From: Heliophilum fasciatum
Lineage (GTDB): Bacteria; Bacillota; Desulfitobacteriia; Heliobacteriales; Heliobacteriaceae
Direction of reading: 5' to 3'
DNA: 38,797 nucleotides
NCBI RefSeq assembly: GCF_004341395.1
Contig: NZ_SLXT01000026.1
Location: forward strand, 1 to 38,797
Of this stretch, positions 9,832-19,809 are shown piece after piece. Position numbers and translations under genes: made by a program. Each line of letters starts with the position of its first letter. Position 1 is the first letter of the stretch. The notes below the pieces were generated by a model. That model did no database searches, was not told the DNA's origin, and saw only the letters and a list, made by a program, of their open reading frames with translations.

Positions 9832-11049
9832 ATGGAGAGCGAGAATGCACAAGTAATCTTCAAAGCCTTACGTGTAGTCACACCGGCGTTAGCCCACTAC
9901 GTGTATCGGCATCTTAAAAATCATTTTGGCGAAAAATGGTGGGACGAAGGCGTGTATGCCAAGCTGCGGGAGCATCAGCGCCGTGGACTCCCGGTCAAAG
10001 GCGATGATCGGACGCTGCTGAGTAAGATGGACATCCATCTTTCGGCCACCATCATTGTTACGATTCAATGGAACGATGTTTTTTCCAAGATCGTACCGAT
10101 ACGCTTTCGCACCTATTGCCGGGAATTGATCGACATCCGAACCTTTGACAGCGCCCATCTCGGCGACGAAGAACTCGATGATCGTGACGTTGACCGTTCC
10201 ATGGATACGATGCGCAGGATAGTAGCAGAGATTAACGATCAAGCAGCCTTCGATAAGCTTATGCTTATCTCGCCGCCGAGAAATCAAAAAGTTGTCGAGA
10301 TCTTTATCGAGAAGCCCGTAGAAGTCATCGTTGAAAAGCCAGTGGAAGTGATCAAAGAAGTCATTGTTGAAAAACCGGTTGAAGTGATCAAACCAATTGA
10401 GATTATCAAAGAAACGATGTTAGACGTGGAAAAGAAGGGGGAAAAGCCCAAGGAAAAGAATCTGATTCCTATCCGACCCTTTATGCTCAGTGAACTCTTT
10501 ATTGATTTTCTCAACTTCCTGGAACCCTACAGGGAACCGATAAAAATGAAGAATAAAAATATCATCAAGAATTTACTCATCGAATATGCCAATAAAGTGG
10601 CGGGCACCCGTGAAGGGGATACGTTTTTGCGCAATCTGCGACAAGAGTTCGGCGGTTCCCTTCAAGCACTTATTCATTGGTTAGACCATATGCGTAAGAT
10701 TCACGATTGTTCGGTGATCATTGATGGTTCTGGTTGTTTTCGGCTGGGCCTGCTCTGTAATCCTCTCTTTACCGGACTGGCCACCAGGCTGAACAGTTAC
10801 GATGATTTTGATGGCCCGATCGTGGAAAAATCCTTCCAGGAAGTTATCAAACGATGGTGGAGCGAGCCGGAACTCAAAGATAAATTTGAGCAATATCTGA
10901 ATGACTTTTATTACAACTGCGATGTTGATCCCCATAATTATGATGACCTAGCCCTGCTGATCAAAGTGTACTTAACTGAATTAAACGGTGGCATGTATCC
11001 GTCTGTTTATTGTGAAAGATTCAAAAGCTTTGTCTGTGGTGAAAAATAA
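9832..11049 (+). CDS. Swt1-type HEPN-domain protein with PVEV repeat linker
   Basis: 405 residues from ATG 9832, chosen because GGGAGG lies 6 nt upstream; a TTG at 9805 is in frame but has no such site. Residues 1-135 match the Swt1-like HEPN domain: LRVVTPALAHYV, GEKWWDEGVYAKLREHQRRG, a WNDVF motif, and IRTFDSAHLGDEELDD. R103 and H109 form the R-x5-H pair typical of HEPN ribonucleases. Residues about 156-195 are a tandem linker of EKPVEVI-type units. Residues 210-405 are a helical domain I do not recognise. It stands alone between array 1 and array 2 on their strand, flanked by gene debris. Swt1-HEPN domains occur in anti-phage ATPase and restriction-linked loci (family knowledge); a defensive RNase role here is inference. 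Confidence 0.75.
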   Translation: MESENAQVIFKALRVVTPALAHYVYRHLKNHFGEKWWDEGVYAKLREHQRRGLPVKGDDRTLLSKMDIHLSATIIVTIQWNDVFSKIVPIRFRTYCRELIDIRTFDSAHLGDEELDDRDVDRSMDTMRRIVAEINDQAAFDKLMLISPPRNQKVVEIFIEKPVEVIVEKPVEVIKEVIVEKPVEVIKPIEIIKETMLDVEKKGEKPKEKNLIPIRPFMLSELFIDFLNFLEPYREPIKMKNKNIIKNLLIEYANKVAGTREGDTFLRNLRQEFGGSLQALIHWLDHMRKIHDCSVIIDGSGCFRLGLLCNPLFTGLATRLNSYDDFDGPIVEKSFQEVIKRWWSEPELKDKFEQYLNDFYYNCDVDPHNYDDLALLIKVYLTELNGGMYPSVYCERFKSFVCGEK

Positions 11050-11090
11050 TCTATGCCGCTGCGTAAAGCAATTCCGGATTCGTGACGTAA

Positions 11091-11261
11091 ATCGGTCAAC
11101 AGACGGTGTTGAATCGAGCCGGCAAACCGGAAAGTCGCTCGACGTTTAAAACGATTCGTGAAGTCATGGAGCCCATGGAGATATTGATTGTACATACCGA
11201 ACATGGACTCGTCCGTAAAATCAAACGCTCAACACCGCAGCGACTGTCCCATCTTATTTGA
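11091..11261 (+). pseudogene. Fragment of a decayed gene
   Basis: An open frame of 56 codons with coding character (TFKTIREVMEPMEILIVHTE, then GLVRKIKR) begins directly after an in-frame stop and has no ribosome binding site. GTG at 11106 is the first possible start. It looks like the C-terminal end of a longer protein, possibly a transposase, but I cannot name the family. Confidence 0.35.
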
Positions 11262-11343
11262 TGCGGCAGGCTTTAGTCCTGCAATTTTTGCGGATCCCTA
11301 TACCCCGGCATGGAATATCTGGGTACCCGAGTAGCGATGCACG

Positions 11344-11523
11344 CTAATTCTTTTTTGCTGATCCCTTAGCCTCGAAAAACGGGTTGCTGTAATTGGCGGC
11401 CATCATTGTGCCGATGAGGTACATGGCATCGTCCGTTTTTTCCATATCCAGTGCTTCCGTGACGGCCCAAGCTGCGCGAGAGCGATCGAGCGGTTGCTTA
11501 TCGCTTTCAAGCAGGCATCTCTC
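11344..11523 (-). pseudogene. C-terminal fragment of an unidentified protein
   Basis: Minus-strand frame of about 60 codons, opening after an in-frame stop and without an ATG at its beginning. The peptide has strong protein character (DRSRAAWAVTEALDMEK, then MMAANYSNPFFEAKG) and ends in a lysine-rich tail and TAG. It is best read as the 3' remnant of a gene whose front part is gone. Family not recognised. Confidence 0.4.
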
Positions 11524-11579
11524 TTACAGTATCGCTTATCTTCATTGTAGCATACCAATCATTGCTTGATGTTTTAATG

Positions 11580-11792
11580 TGAGTTGGGTAAAATAAGGTT
11601 GATTTAATAGTAGGTTTTTGTGAAGCTACGAAGAGTGACCACGGTATTGGGCTTGGATGAACTTGGTATTTTCGCAAGAGATGGCGGTTTTGAAACGGTT
11701 TGGGGTGTTGCGAAAAAAGGAGGTTTTTTAAGGAGAGGTACAGGGTTGAAAAGCCTTGATTTTACTAAGTTTTTTGTTTGGCTTCGGTTGCG
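11580..11792 (+). promoter_or_regulatory. Leader of CRISPR array 2 (I-A-type leader)
   Basis: No gene. Three blocks are shared with the leaders of arrays 3 and 4 and the relic array: GGTAAAATA at 11587-11595; an inverted repeat TTTTCGCAA (11669-11677) / TTGCGAAAA (11708-11716) enclosing two CGGTTT copies 11 bases apart; and AAGCCTTGATTT at 11751-11762, ending 30 bases before the first repeat. The shared order and spacing suggest integration or promoter elements. Confidence 0.8.
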
Positions 11793-14700
11793 GTTGCAGT
11801 AGATGACCCGATGGATAGGGGATTGAAACGAAGAATCCATGGTTGATAAAATCAAACGCATCAATGGTTGCAGTAGATGACCCGATGGATAGGGGATTGA
11901 AACTTTAGGCGCAACCGTTGAAATGGACGGTCAGAAACGAGGTTGCAGTAGATGACCCGATGGATAGGGGATTGAAACTTGCAAACACTCTCCTTATTCT
12001 GCTTTGACACATAGTTGCAGTAGATGACCCGATGGATAGGGGATTGAAACTTGCACAATTGAATTCTTTCTTAGACGAAACCGGCGTCGTTGCAGTAGAT
12101 GACCCGATGGATAGGGGATTGAAACGCCGGACGTACCGCTTCCCGACTGGATTGAATTCGGTTGCAGTAGATGACCCGATGGATAGGGGATTGAAACTAG
12201 ATGGTCTGGTTTAGGCTCTCTATTTTAGCTAATGTTGCAGTAGATGACCCGATGGATAGGGGATTGAAACAACACTTCTTTGGCTCCCCGGTGATCCCTG
12301 ATGACCTGTTGCAGTAGATGACCCGATGGATAGGGGATTGAAACCACATTTTTGAATCACTTTCCAAATCCCCCTTTCGGTTGCAGTAGATGACCCGATG
12401 GATAGGGGATTGAAACATTAAAACAGATGAAGCATTTGTAATGCATATGTATCGTTGCAGTAGATGACCCGATGGATAGGGGATTGAAACGTATCTTCTT
12501 CTACAATTCCACCAATGATTTGCCCGGTTGCAGTAGATGACCCGATGGATAGGGGATTGAAACTTACTTATCCTTACTTACACCCAAACTTCTTCATCCG
12601 TTGCAGTAGATGACCCGATGGATAGGGGATTGAAACTTATCATAATTAACAACATATTCTGTTATTTCTACAGTTGCAGTAGATGACCCGATGGATAGGG
12701 GATTGAAACTTTGAAAGAACATTAAATGAAAACTTTAATCCATCAAGTTGCAGTAGATGACCCGATGGATAGGGGATTGAAACATTGAAAGAATGCCGAA
12801 TTTTTTAGCCAGCCATTTTACGTTGCAGTAGATGACCCGATGGATAGGGGATTGAAACGTTTGATTCCGCGTGGAATAGTTGCGGGAGTGTATCGTTGCA
12901 GTAGATGACCCGATGGATAGGGGATTGAAACTTGAATACCTTATCGATAACATTATTCATTTCTTCCAGTTGCAGTAGATGACCCGATGGATAGGGGATT
13001 GAAACTCATAAACTATTCGATAATATTCATTATTTTTTACAGTTGCAGTAGATGACCCGATGGATAGGGGATTGAAACTACTTAACAAATAAGCGTTTCT
13101 TTAATCGCCTTATAGTTGCAGTAGATGACCCGATGGATAGGGGATTGAAACCGCCTTTTACAATATCCAAGAATAAATAATAGTCAAGTTGCAGTAGATG
13201 ACCCGATGGATAGGGGATTGAAACTTTGTCCAATTTACTGTCTGTCCGCTATGGATTTTTGTTGCAGTAGATGACCCGATGGATAGGGGATTGAAACATG
13301 TTGTGTTCTTATGTTCTCTGTTTCTGTACCCATTGGTTGCAGTAGATGACCCGATGGATAGGGGATTGAAACAACTAATATCTCGCCTGCCACGTACAGC
13401 TATGGCGTTGCAGTAGATGACCCGATGGATAGGGGATTGAAACAACGGTTGCAGACCGTTACTGACCGTTGCCAACCGTCCGTTGCAGTAGATGACCCGA
13501 TGGATAGGGGATTGAAACCCCAAACCAATTCCAAAGCAATGGTCTGGGAAGTCCGGTTGCAGTAGATGACCCGATGGATAGGGGATTGAAACGTTAAATC
13601 ATTAATTAATTCTTCTGTTAATTTAAGTTGCAGTAGATGACCCGATGGATAGGGGATTGAAACACATCGGGATCGATGGTAGTAACTACAAGAAGTACGG
13701 GTTGCAGTAGATGACCCGATGGATAGGGGATTGAAACTGGCCTTTGACGGCCCCAAGCCCTTGATCATGCCGCTAGTTGCAGTAGATGACCCGATGGATA
13801 GGGGATTGAAACTGCGGAATCCGATGCTGACTTCTTTTTTGATGCCAGTAGTTGCAGTAGATGACCCGATGGATAGGGGATTGAAACTTAAAAAACAAGG
13901 ATTCTGGCATACATCCAGAATCGAAGTTGCAGTAGATGACCCGATGGATAGGGGATTGAAACCGAACACGACGTCACCGTCTTCACCTTGCGACGGATCG
14001 TTGCAGTAGATGACCCGATGGATAGGGGATTGAAACACAATACCGACAAACTTGCTGATTCCGTTAAAGAAAGTTGCAGTAGATGACCCGATGGATAGGG
14101 GATTGAAACAACAACTAATATAGTAGCGCAAGATTGCAAAATCATGTTGCAGTAGATGACCCGATGGATAGGGGATTGAAACGGACAAAGCCTTGAGCCA
14201 AGCCCAATATGTCGAACTCGTTGCAGTAGATGACCCGATGGATAGGGGATTGAAACACTGGTTTGGCTGAAAAGCGAAACGGCACCGTCGTCGAGTTGCA
14301 GTAGATGACCCGATGGATAGGGGATTGAAACACACTTCTTCGTCTAAGGCATCCAGCGTCTCCTGATGCGTTGCAGTAGATGACCCGATGGATAGGGGAT
14401 TGAAACGCTCCAACCCCGCGTCCACAACCTCGACCTTCGCGGTTGCAGTAGATGACCCGATGGATAGGGGATTGAAACCTGGCCTACTTATAACAATATC
14501 ATGGACAACGTGGTTTTTCGTGTTGCAGTAGATGACCCGATGGATAGGGGATTGAAACTCGTTCAGGGCTTGGATAGGATCTGCTTTTTCTTCGTTGCAG
14601 TAGATGACCCGATGGATAGGGGATTGAAACTTTCTTTTTCGCACTGCCGCTGCCAGTTATCTTGTTTTGTTGCAGTAGATGACCCGATGGATAGGGGATT

Positions 14701-15148
14701 GAAACCGTACAGCCGGGCACCGATCAGCACCGGCGCAATGGGTTGCAGTAGATGACCCGATGGATAGGGGATTGAAACTTCACAAAGAATATCCTCGGCT
14801 CGCTGCTTTTCGTCGTCCGTTGCAGTAGATGACCCGATGGATAGGGGATTGAAACGTCTGCTTACTACGAAGTTCCCGTTCTCCTTACCTTGTTGCAGTA
14901 GATGACCCGATGGATAGGGGATTGAAACGCCCAACCCGGAGATGACCGCCTATACATGGGTGGAGGTTGCAGTAGATGACCCGATGGATAGGGGATTGAA
15001 ACCGTACAGCGATCCGTCCACGCAGTATAGGCAAGAGCACGTTGCAGTAGATGACCCGATGGATAGGGGATTGAAACCATGCAACCTTGTGGAATGCGTA
15101 CCGATGATACCGGTGTTGCAGTAGATGACCCGATGGATAGGGGATTTT
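11793..15148 (+). CRISPR. CRISPR array 2, I-A-type repeat, 46 repeats / 45 spacers
   Basis: 37-base repeat beginning GTTGCAGTAGATGACC and ending GGGGATTGAAAC, near-perfectly conserved. Spacers are mostly 34-38 bases, with exceptions of 40 (14779-14818) and 43 (14479-14521). The last repeat (15115) loses its final bases (GGGGATT then TTCAG), marking the trailer end. The array therefore runs from its leader on the left towards cas3 on the right, and stops at an intrinsic terminator. The spacer at 13444-13481 contains three internal near-copies of an ACCGTT-type motif. The same repeat is used by array 3. Confidence 0.99.
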
Positions 15149-15168
15149 CAGTCGTGCAAAAAAATATT

Positions 15169-15214
15169 AAAAAACCCTTAGGATCCTATATATGGATTCT
15201 AAGGGTTTTTTAAT
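15169..15214 (+). terminator. Intrinsic terminator after array 2
   Basis: Near-perfect hairpin: arm AAAAAACCCTTAGGATCC (15169-15186), loop TATATAT, arm 15194-15211 ending in TTTTTT. There is a single G-T wobble. It ends the array 2 transcript before the cas3 operon; the A/T symmetry would allow activity in both directions. Confidence 0.9.
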
Positions 15215-15396
15215 ACAATCTATTGACTATTGCATATTTTTTGGCATTATTAAGAAAAAACTATCCCCTAAAAACGGGTCACGGAGAAAAAGACATAGTA
15301 TATTTTTTCAGTCCCGTATACCAGTGATTCCGGTCAGTAAATCCTGTTTATCATAACATAGCGCGAAATAATGGGCAAATAATTTAGAGAAAGTCA

Positions 15397-15425
15397 TTGA
15401 CAAAGATATACAACCGACATAGAAT
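15397..15425 (+). promoter_or_regulatory. Putative sigma-A promoter of the I-A interference operon
   Basis: TTGACA (15397-15402), 17-base spacer, TAGAAT (15420-15425): a full -35 and a near-consensus -10, about 62 bases upstream of the cas3 GTG. It lies after the array 2 terminator, so the cas operon appears to have its own promoter. Confidence 0.6.
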
Positions 15426-15487
15426 ACAAATAATAGTGAGTATAATTTTAACCCAATATTCTATAACTTTATTAAAGGAGGTATGCC

Positions 15488-17980
15488 GTGAAACTTGACT
15501 TAGATTTTACATTCCGTAAACTTGTGCCAAGCGAACCATATCCTTTCCAACTGGAAGTAGCCAAACAGATCTTTGCCAATGAGCGCGTGATTTTACGTGC
15601 CCCAACAGGTGCCGGCAAAACGTGGACAGCCCTACTGCCTTTTCTGCATGCAAAATTAAATAAGCAGGTATGGGCAGATCGCTTGATCTATGCCGTTCCT
15701 TTACGAACACTGGGCAAAACGCTGTATGAAAGCACGCAAAAAGCGTTAGATGAAGCGTTCCCCGGAGCTTTCAAAGTCACGATGCAAACCGGTGATACCC
15801 CGATGGATCCGTATTTTCAGGGAGACATCATTTTCTGCACGATCGATCAGCTATTATCGCTATATATCGGACATCCCTATGCAGTCGGTATTAAACAAAG
15901 CAATGTGCTAGCCGGTGTAATGTCCGGAGCCTACTTAGTTTTCGACGAAGTTCATTTACTGGACATTACCAAAGCCTTTGCGACAACCCTAGATGCCGTA
16001 CGGCGTTACCGGAACCTAGCGCCGGCCTTGATAATGACCGCGACACTGTCTGATGCATTGGTGGAAGAAGCGGCGAAACGATGCCAGGCCACTGCGATAC
16101 GGGTTGGTGATAAGGAACTCCGGCATATTCGCCAGCGACTCCCGGTGCAGCGCTATTATCAGCGCAGAGATGAACCAATGCAGGCAAAAAATATTGTTAA
16201 TGAGCATCAAGAGTGGGAGAAAACCCTGGTTATGGTCAACACCGTGGAACGGGCTATGACAATGTATCAAGAAATCAAGCAGATATGTCAGGAAGAAGGC
16301 AGGGAAATTTCCCTTTGGCTTTTGCATGCGCGATTTCTACCACGCCACCGTGCCCATATTGAGCGGCGAATTATTGATCTGTTTTGTAAAGGCGGTGAGG
16401 GAACCGGTATTATCGTAGCCACCCAAGTATTGGAGGCTGGTGTTGACTTTTCTGTGGATGTACTTCATAGCGAACTGGCCCCGGCGAATGCTTTGATTCA
16501 ACGAGCCGGACGGGTTGCCCGTTATGGCGGAATCGGCAGAATTTACGTTTATGATGTATGGAAAACCCCCGAGAAGCCTAGTGTGGCTGAAACACTGTCG
16601 AATGTACAATCAACCGAAAAACGGCGCGATTACGCTCCATACTTCAATGAAAAAAATGATACAACCATTCAACTGATGATGGATCAAACATGGGATGATC
16701 TGCTCACACTATGTCCGGGGCCGGTTGATTATAGGGAAGAGTTAGCTTGGGTCAACCGGATCCACAGCAGACGGGATCAAAAACGCATGGCCCGTCGCTC
16801 ATCGAAAAATGTGGCTGATGATGTAGTCAGAGCGATGGACAGCCCGAGCAATCACTGCCTCCGCGAGTTGGTTCGCGATGCACCATCACGGTATGTACTG
16901 ATTCACAGCAACCCGCAAACGCTGGATATGCGCAAAGCTCCTGATTTATTTGCTGTTCGCCCGAATACATTACAGACTGTATTGGACAAGCATTTGGAAA
17001 AGGGAGATTGCTGGGGATTTACCCTTATTGATAAAGGGCAAAGGTGGGAAAAATTACGAGATTCAGCGGAAGCGGCGCGGTATATGATCATCGCCCTTTC
17101 ACCGAAATTGGCTTTTTATAGCTCGGAAGTAGGCCTACAACTTGGGCAGTCCGGTACGTTTGAAAGCCAAGAAAATCTACATGAAGTACCCAAGGAAGAA
17201 CGCTATAGCTATCGTTGCGAAACGTTATTGCATCATCTACAACTGACCGTGAAAGAGTACACAAACCAAGTGATGCACTATCAAGCGGCTCAACTGCGTT
17301 GGTCCAAAGTCTGGTCATGCTTGCCGGAAGATGTGGAGTGGGTCGGGCGTGTGGCGTGTGCCGGTCATGATATGGGCAAAGCTTGTGTGGACTGGAGCAA
17401 GTGGGCGCAACGTTATCAAGCAAGTGTGTCAGGGCAACCGGTGAAGGACCTTTTAGCCCATACCGACTTTGATCCCCAGAATGAACACATGCGCAAAGAG
17501 CAGTATCGCTCTGGCAAACGTCCAAGCCATTCCCTCCAAGGCGCGTGGTGGCTATTGCAAACGCTGAGCCTTTTATATCAAGGTGTTGGCGACGAACCAA
17601 CCCAACAACGAATGCGGATTTTTGCGCTGGTGATTTTCACAGCCATCGCCCGCCATCACGGAGCATTTACGCAGTCCCTTGATGCCGATGCGTCCATAGC
17701 GGTGTTGCCGGATCCGCTGGTGCGATGGCTCGATAAAGTATTTCAGTTGCCGAGCGATAAGAATGATCATGCTGCTGCGCCTCGCAGCCACGGCAGCGTT
17801 GCTGATAAAGTTCCATGGCAATGCTACAAGAAGGATGCGGAAAAAATCAGAAAACAATTGTTTACCCCACGTCCGAATGGCATCGATGAGTATCCCTTTC
17901 TGTTTTCCCTCTATGTCGTTCGCCGATTACGTCTTGCCGATTGGGATTCACAACGTATAGTCAACTTTCCATTACCGTGA
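15488..17980 (+). CDS. cas3: Cas3 helicase-nuclease with C-terminal HD domain
   Basis: 830 residues. The superfamily 2 helicase comes first: Walker A APTGAGKT (K44), DEVH box at 153-156, TAT motif at 184-186, motif V around VLEAGVDFSVD, and motif VI QRAGRVARYG near 338-347. The HD nuclease follows at about 575-760: LLHHLQ, AGHDMGK (H627 D628), PSHS (679-682) and ARHHG (721-725). This is the reverse of the usual HD-helicase order in I-B, I-C and I-E Cas3. It fits a fusion of the separate Cas3' and Cas3'' of type I-A; type I-G Cas3 also has a C-terminal HD. It unwinds and degrades target DNA after Cascade binding. GTG start with AAGGAGG upstream. First gene of the effector operon. Confidence 0.93.
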   Translation: MKLDLDFTFRKLVPSEPYPFQLEVAKQIFANERVILRAPTGAGKTWTALLPFLHAKLNKQVWADRLIYAVPLRTLGKTLYESTQKALDEAFPGAFKVTMQTGDTPMDPYFQGDIIFCTIDQLLSLYIGHPYAVGIKQSNVLAGVMSGAYLVFDEVHLLDITKAFATTLDAVRRYRNLAPALIMTATLSDALVEEAAKRCQATAIRVGDKELRHIRQRLPVQRYYQRRDEPMQAKNIVNEHQEWEKTLVMVNTVERAMTMYQEIKQICQEEGREISLWLLHARFLPRHRAHIERRIIDLFCKGGEGTGIIVATQVLEAGVDFSVDVLHSELAPANALIQRAGRVARYGGIGRIYVYDVWKTPEKPSVAETLSNVQSTEKRRDYAPYFNEKNDTTIQLMMDQTWDDLLTLCPGPVDYREELAWVNRIHSRRDQKRMARRSSKNVADDVVRAMDSPSNHCLRELVRDAPSRYVLIHSNPQTLDMRKAPDLFAVRPNTLQTVLDKHLEKGDCWGFTLIDKGQRWEKLRDSAEAARYMIIALSPKLAFYSSEVGLQLGQSGTFESQENLHEVPKEERYSYRCETLLHHLQLTVKEYTNQVMHYQAAQLRWSKVWSCLPEDVEWVGRVACAGHDMGKACVDWSKWAQRYQASVSGQPVKDLLAHTDFDPQNEHMRKEQYRSGKRPSHSLQGAWWLLQTLSLLYQGVGDEPTQQRMRIFALVIFTAIARHHGAFTQSLDADASIAVLPDPLVRWLDKVFQLPSDKNDHAAAPRSHGSVADKVPWQCYKKDAEKIRKQLFTPRPNGIDEYPFLFSLYVVRRLRLADWDSQRIVNFPLP

Positions 17981-18027
17981 TTGTGCAGAAGTAGAAGTCG
18001 CAAAATCAGATCAGGGAGGTGAAACCT

Positions 18028-19809
18028 TTGACAACAACCTATTTTCGTGTAATGCATACAACGGGAACCTATGCCGATGCGTTAGAAGCGATGGGATTGG
18101 CTTTTTTCTTAGATCTGCTCATGCCGGGGCGTGTACAACGTGTTCGCGATCTGGGGGCCTACTACCAAATCGAACTGGACGGCCAGCTCGATCCGGCAGA
18201 TTGGCAAATTGATGACACACAGCACCAACCAGGCTATCCTTATTTTGCCGCAAAGAAATTTTCTGCCATACCGGAACATTACGCCTATTATGACTATGAA
18301 GCAGAAAAACAACGCAACGATTCCTACTGGAGCCGGATCAAATCGTTAAAAAATCAGAAGCTGCTGACTGATGAGATGCGCCAGTCTTTGCAAGCAGATG
18401 AACCGAACCCCCGGCATGATTTAATGAAGAATATGTATGTCTTGCAGGCCTTTGGCTCGCACAACGCCTTGCTGGAACGGATTTCGCAAGAAGAGCCTGA
18501 ACGGTTCCGGGCGGCCATCATCGAGAAGCTGCGAGCGTATGCCATGATCTCATTCACACCGGTGCAGACCCCATCAGTGGATTGTGTGGAAATTGTAGAT
18601 GGCAAGAAGGAGAAGAAAAAGAAAACCGTAGGTAAAGATAAATGTTTCGCTCCTACACTTTCCGCAGTACAGGTATTTAATCCGATCGTAGGCAAAGGAG
18701 TTAATCGGACGAAGCCAACAGGAACGGGTCTTGCAGGCTTACCCTCCACCTATGTGGATTGGTTTAGCGAGTACATGCGCTACATTGCTATTCATAAAGT
18801 GGCCAACGCCTATTCTGTTGGCGATGATATTAAGTTTGTTGTGTTACTGCCTGCCGATATGCCTTTTTACAAGCTACATCAGTTGGGGACCGACTTAGTC
18901 AATATACGAATATTCAAACGAACGTCCTGTCAGATTGATATTCAAGCGAGTCTTGGCTTAGCAAAGCGGTTACTGGAACACTCTCGGCAAAAGCAAGAAG
19001 AAGTCGAAGAAGACCTTTGGTTGAATACAACGCCCAAAGAAATTCTGGACGGACTGGCGGTTGGCTATTTCAAAAGCTTAGGTACGGGCAAGGCGTTGAC
19101 CAATATTGCAACCATCGGCTTGCCGGGATGGTTCCCCATTCAAACGTTGGAAGATGTCAATGACTGGTTAGACATTCTTGACGAACATCAACAGATCACC
19201 GAACGATTGAATGAAGATCATTCCGAAGAAGCCGATCTTCTCTACCGATACCGCGATTTTCTTTCCTCGGGCAGGCTCAACGATCTGCTGGATTTTGCCA
19301 CGGGATATGGCGTGTTTGTGTTTCGCCAAGCAGCACGATCGGATCGACTGTTGCGCAGGCTGAGTGAGAACAATTTGGAAAGGTTGGTGACGGCCTTGAA
19401 CTCCCGGTACAGTACAATTGTCCATAATGAAGGATTTCGAGCGATTGCCGATGCAATTCGTCGTGCTACGGTCGCTGAGCAGTATCGCCGGGCTAAGGGC
19501 CAACAGGTCTATGAAGTCCGATACGGCCTGTTGGCCGATCTCAAGCGCAAAGCCAAGTCAAAGAAGGAATTTATACTCCTTTTAGGTGATTTTATCAGTT
19601 CCTATAATTATGAAAATGCTCGGCGAGCGGAACTGAAAAAGGATTCGAACGACGATTGGCTGCGCCGTCCGAACATTGCAGAGTCCCATATCGTTGACAT
19701 CATTGCTTTGATTGACGAATTCGGTGTGGAAGCAGTGGCCATGCTTCTTGCCGCTTTCGGCGCTGCCAAACGGGATGAACCCCAGGAGAAGGAGGATAAA
19801 AAACCATGA
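18028..19809 (+). CDS. cas8a: Cas8a-like large subunit (Cas8a1/Csx8-like by context)
   Basis: 593 residues from TTG 18028, chosen because GGGAGG lies 8 nt upstream; a GTG at 18019 overlaps that site. Located between cas3 and cas7, the position of the Cascade large subunit, which binds the PAM and recruits Cas3. I recognise no catalytic motif. A lysine-rich tract (GKKEKKKKTVGKDK) lies near residue 195, and the segment TRTYFR-like N-terminus (here TTTYFRVMHTTGTYADAL) resembles Cas8a1/Csx8 proteins of Firmicutes. No separate small subunit (Csa5) is present, so the C-terminal helical region may supply it (inference). Its stop overlaps the cas7 ATG by four bases (ATGA). Confidence 0.7.
   Translation: MTTTYFRVMHTTGTYADALEAMGLAFFLDLLMPGRVQRVRDLGAYYQIELDGQLDPADWQIDDTQHQPGYPYFAAKKFSAIPEHYAYYDYEAEKQRNDSYWSRIKSLKNQKLLTDEMRQSLQADEPNPRHDLMKNMYVLQAFGSHNALLERISQEEPERFRAAIIEKLRAYAMISFTPVQTPSVDCVEIVDGKKEKKKKTVGKDKCFAPTLSAVQVFNPIVGKGVNRTKPTGTGLAGLPSTYVDWFSEYMRYIAIHKVANAYSVGDDIKFVVLLPADMPFYKLHQLGTDLVNIRIFKRTSCQIDIQASLGLAKRLLEHSRQKQEEVEEDLWLNTTPKEILDGLAVGYFKSLGTGKALTNIATIGLPGWFPIQTLEDVNDWLDILDEHQQITERLNEDHSEEADLLYRYRDFLSSGRLNDLLDFATGYGVFVFRQAARSDRLLRRLSENNLERLVTALNSRYSTIVHNEGFRAIADAIRRATVAEQYRRAKGQQVYEVRYGLLADLKRKAKSKKEFILLLGDFISSYNYENARRAELKKDSNDDWLRRPNIAESHIVDIIALIDEFGVEAVAMLLAAFGAAKRDEPQEKEDKKP

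Noticed and set aside
13400-14644. 414-codon minus-strand open frame across array 2
   Set aside because: It consists of repeat-derived FNPLSIGSSTAT or FQSPIHRVIYCN units; an artefact of a stop-free repeat.
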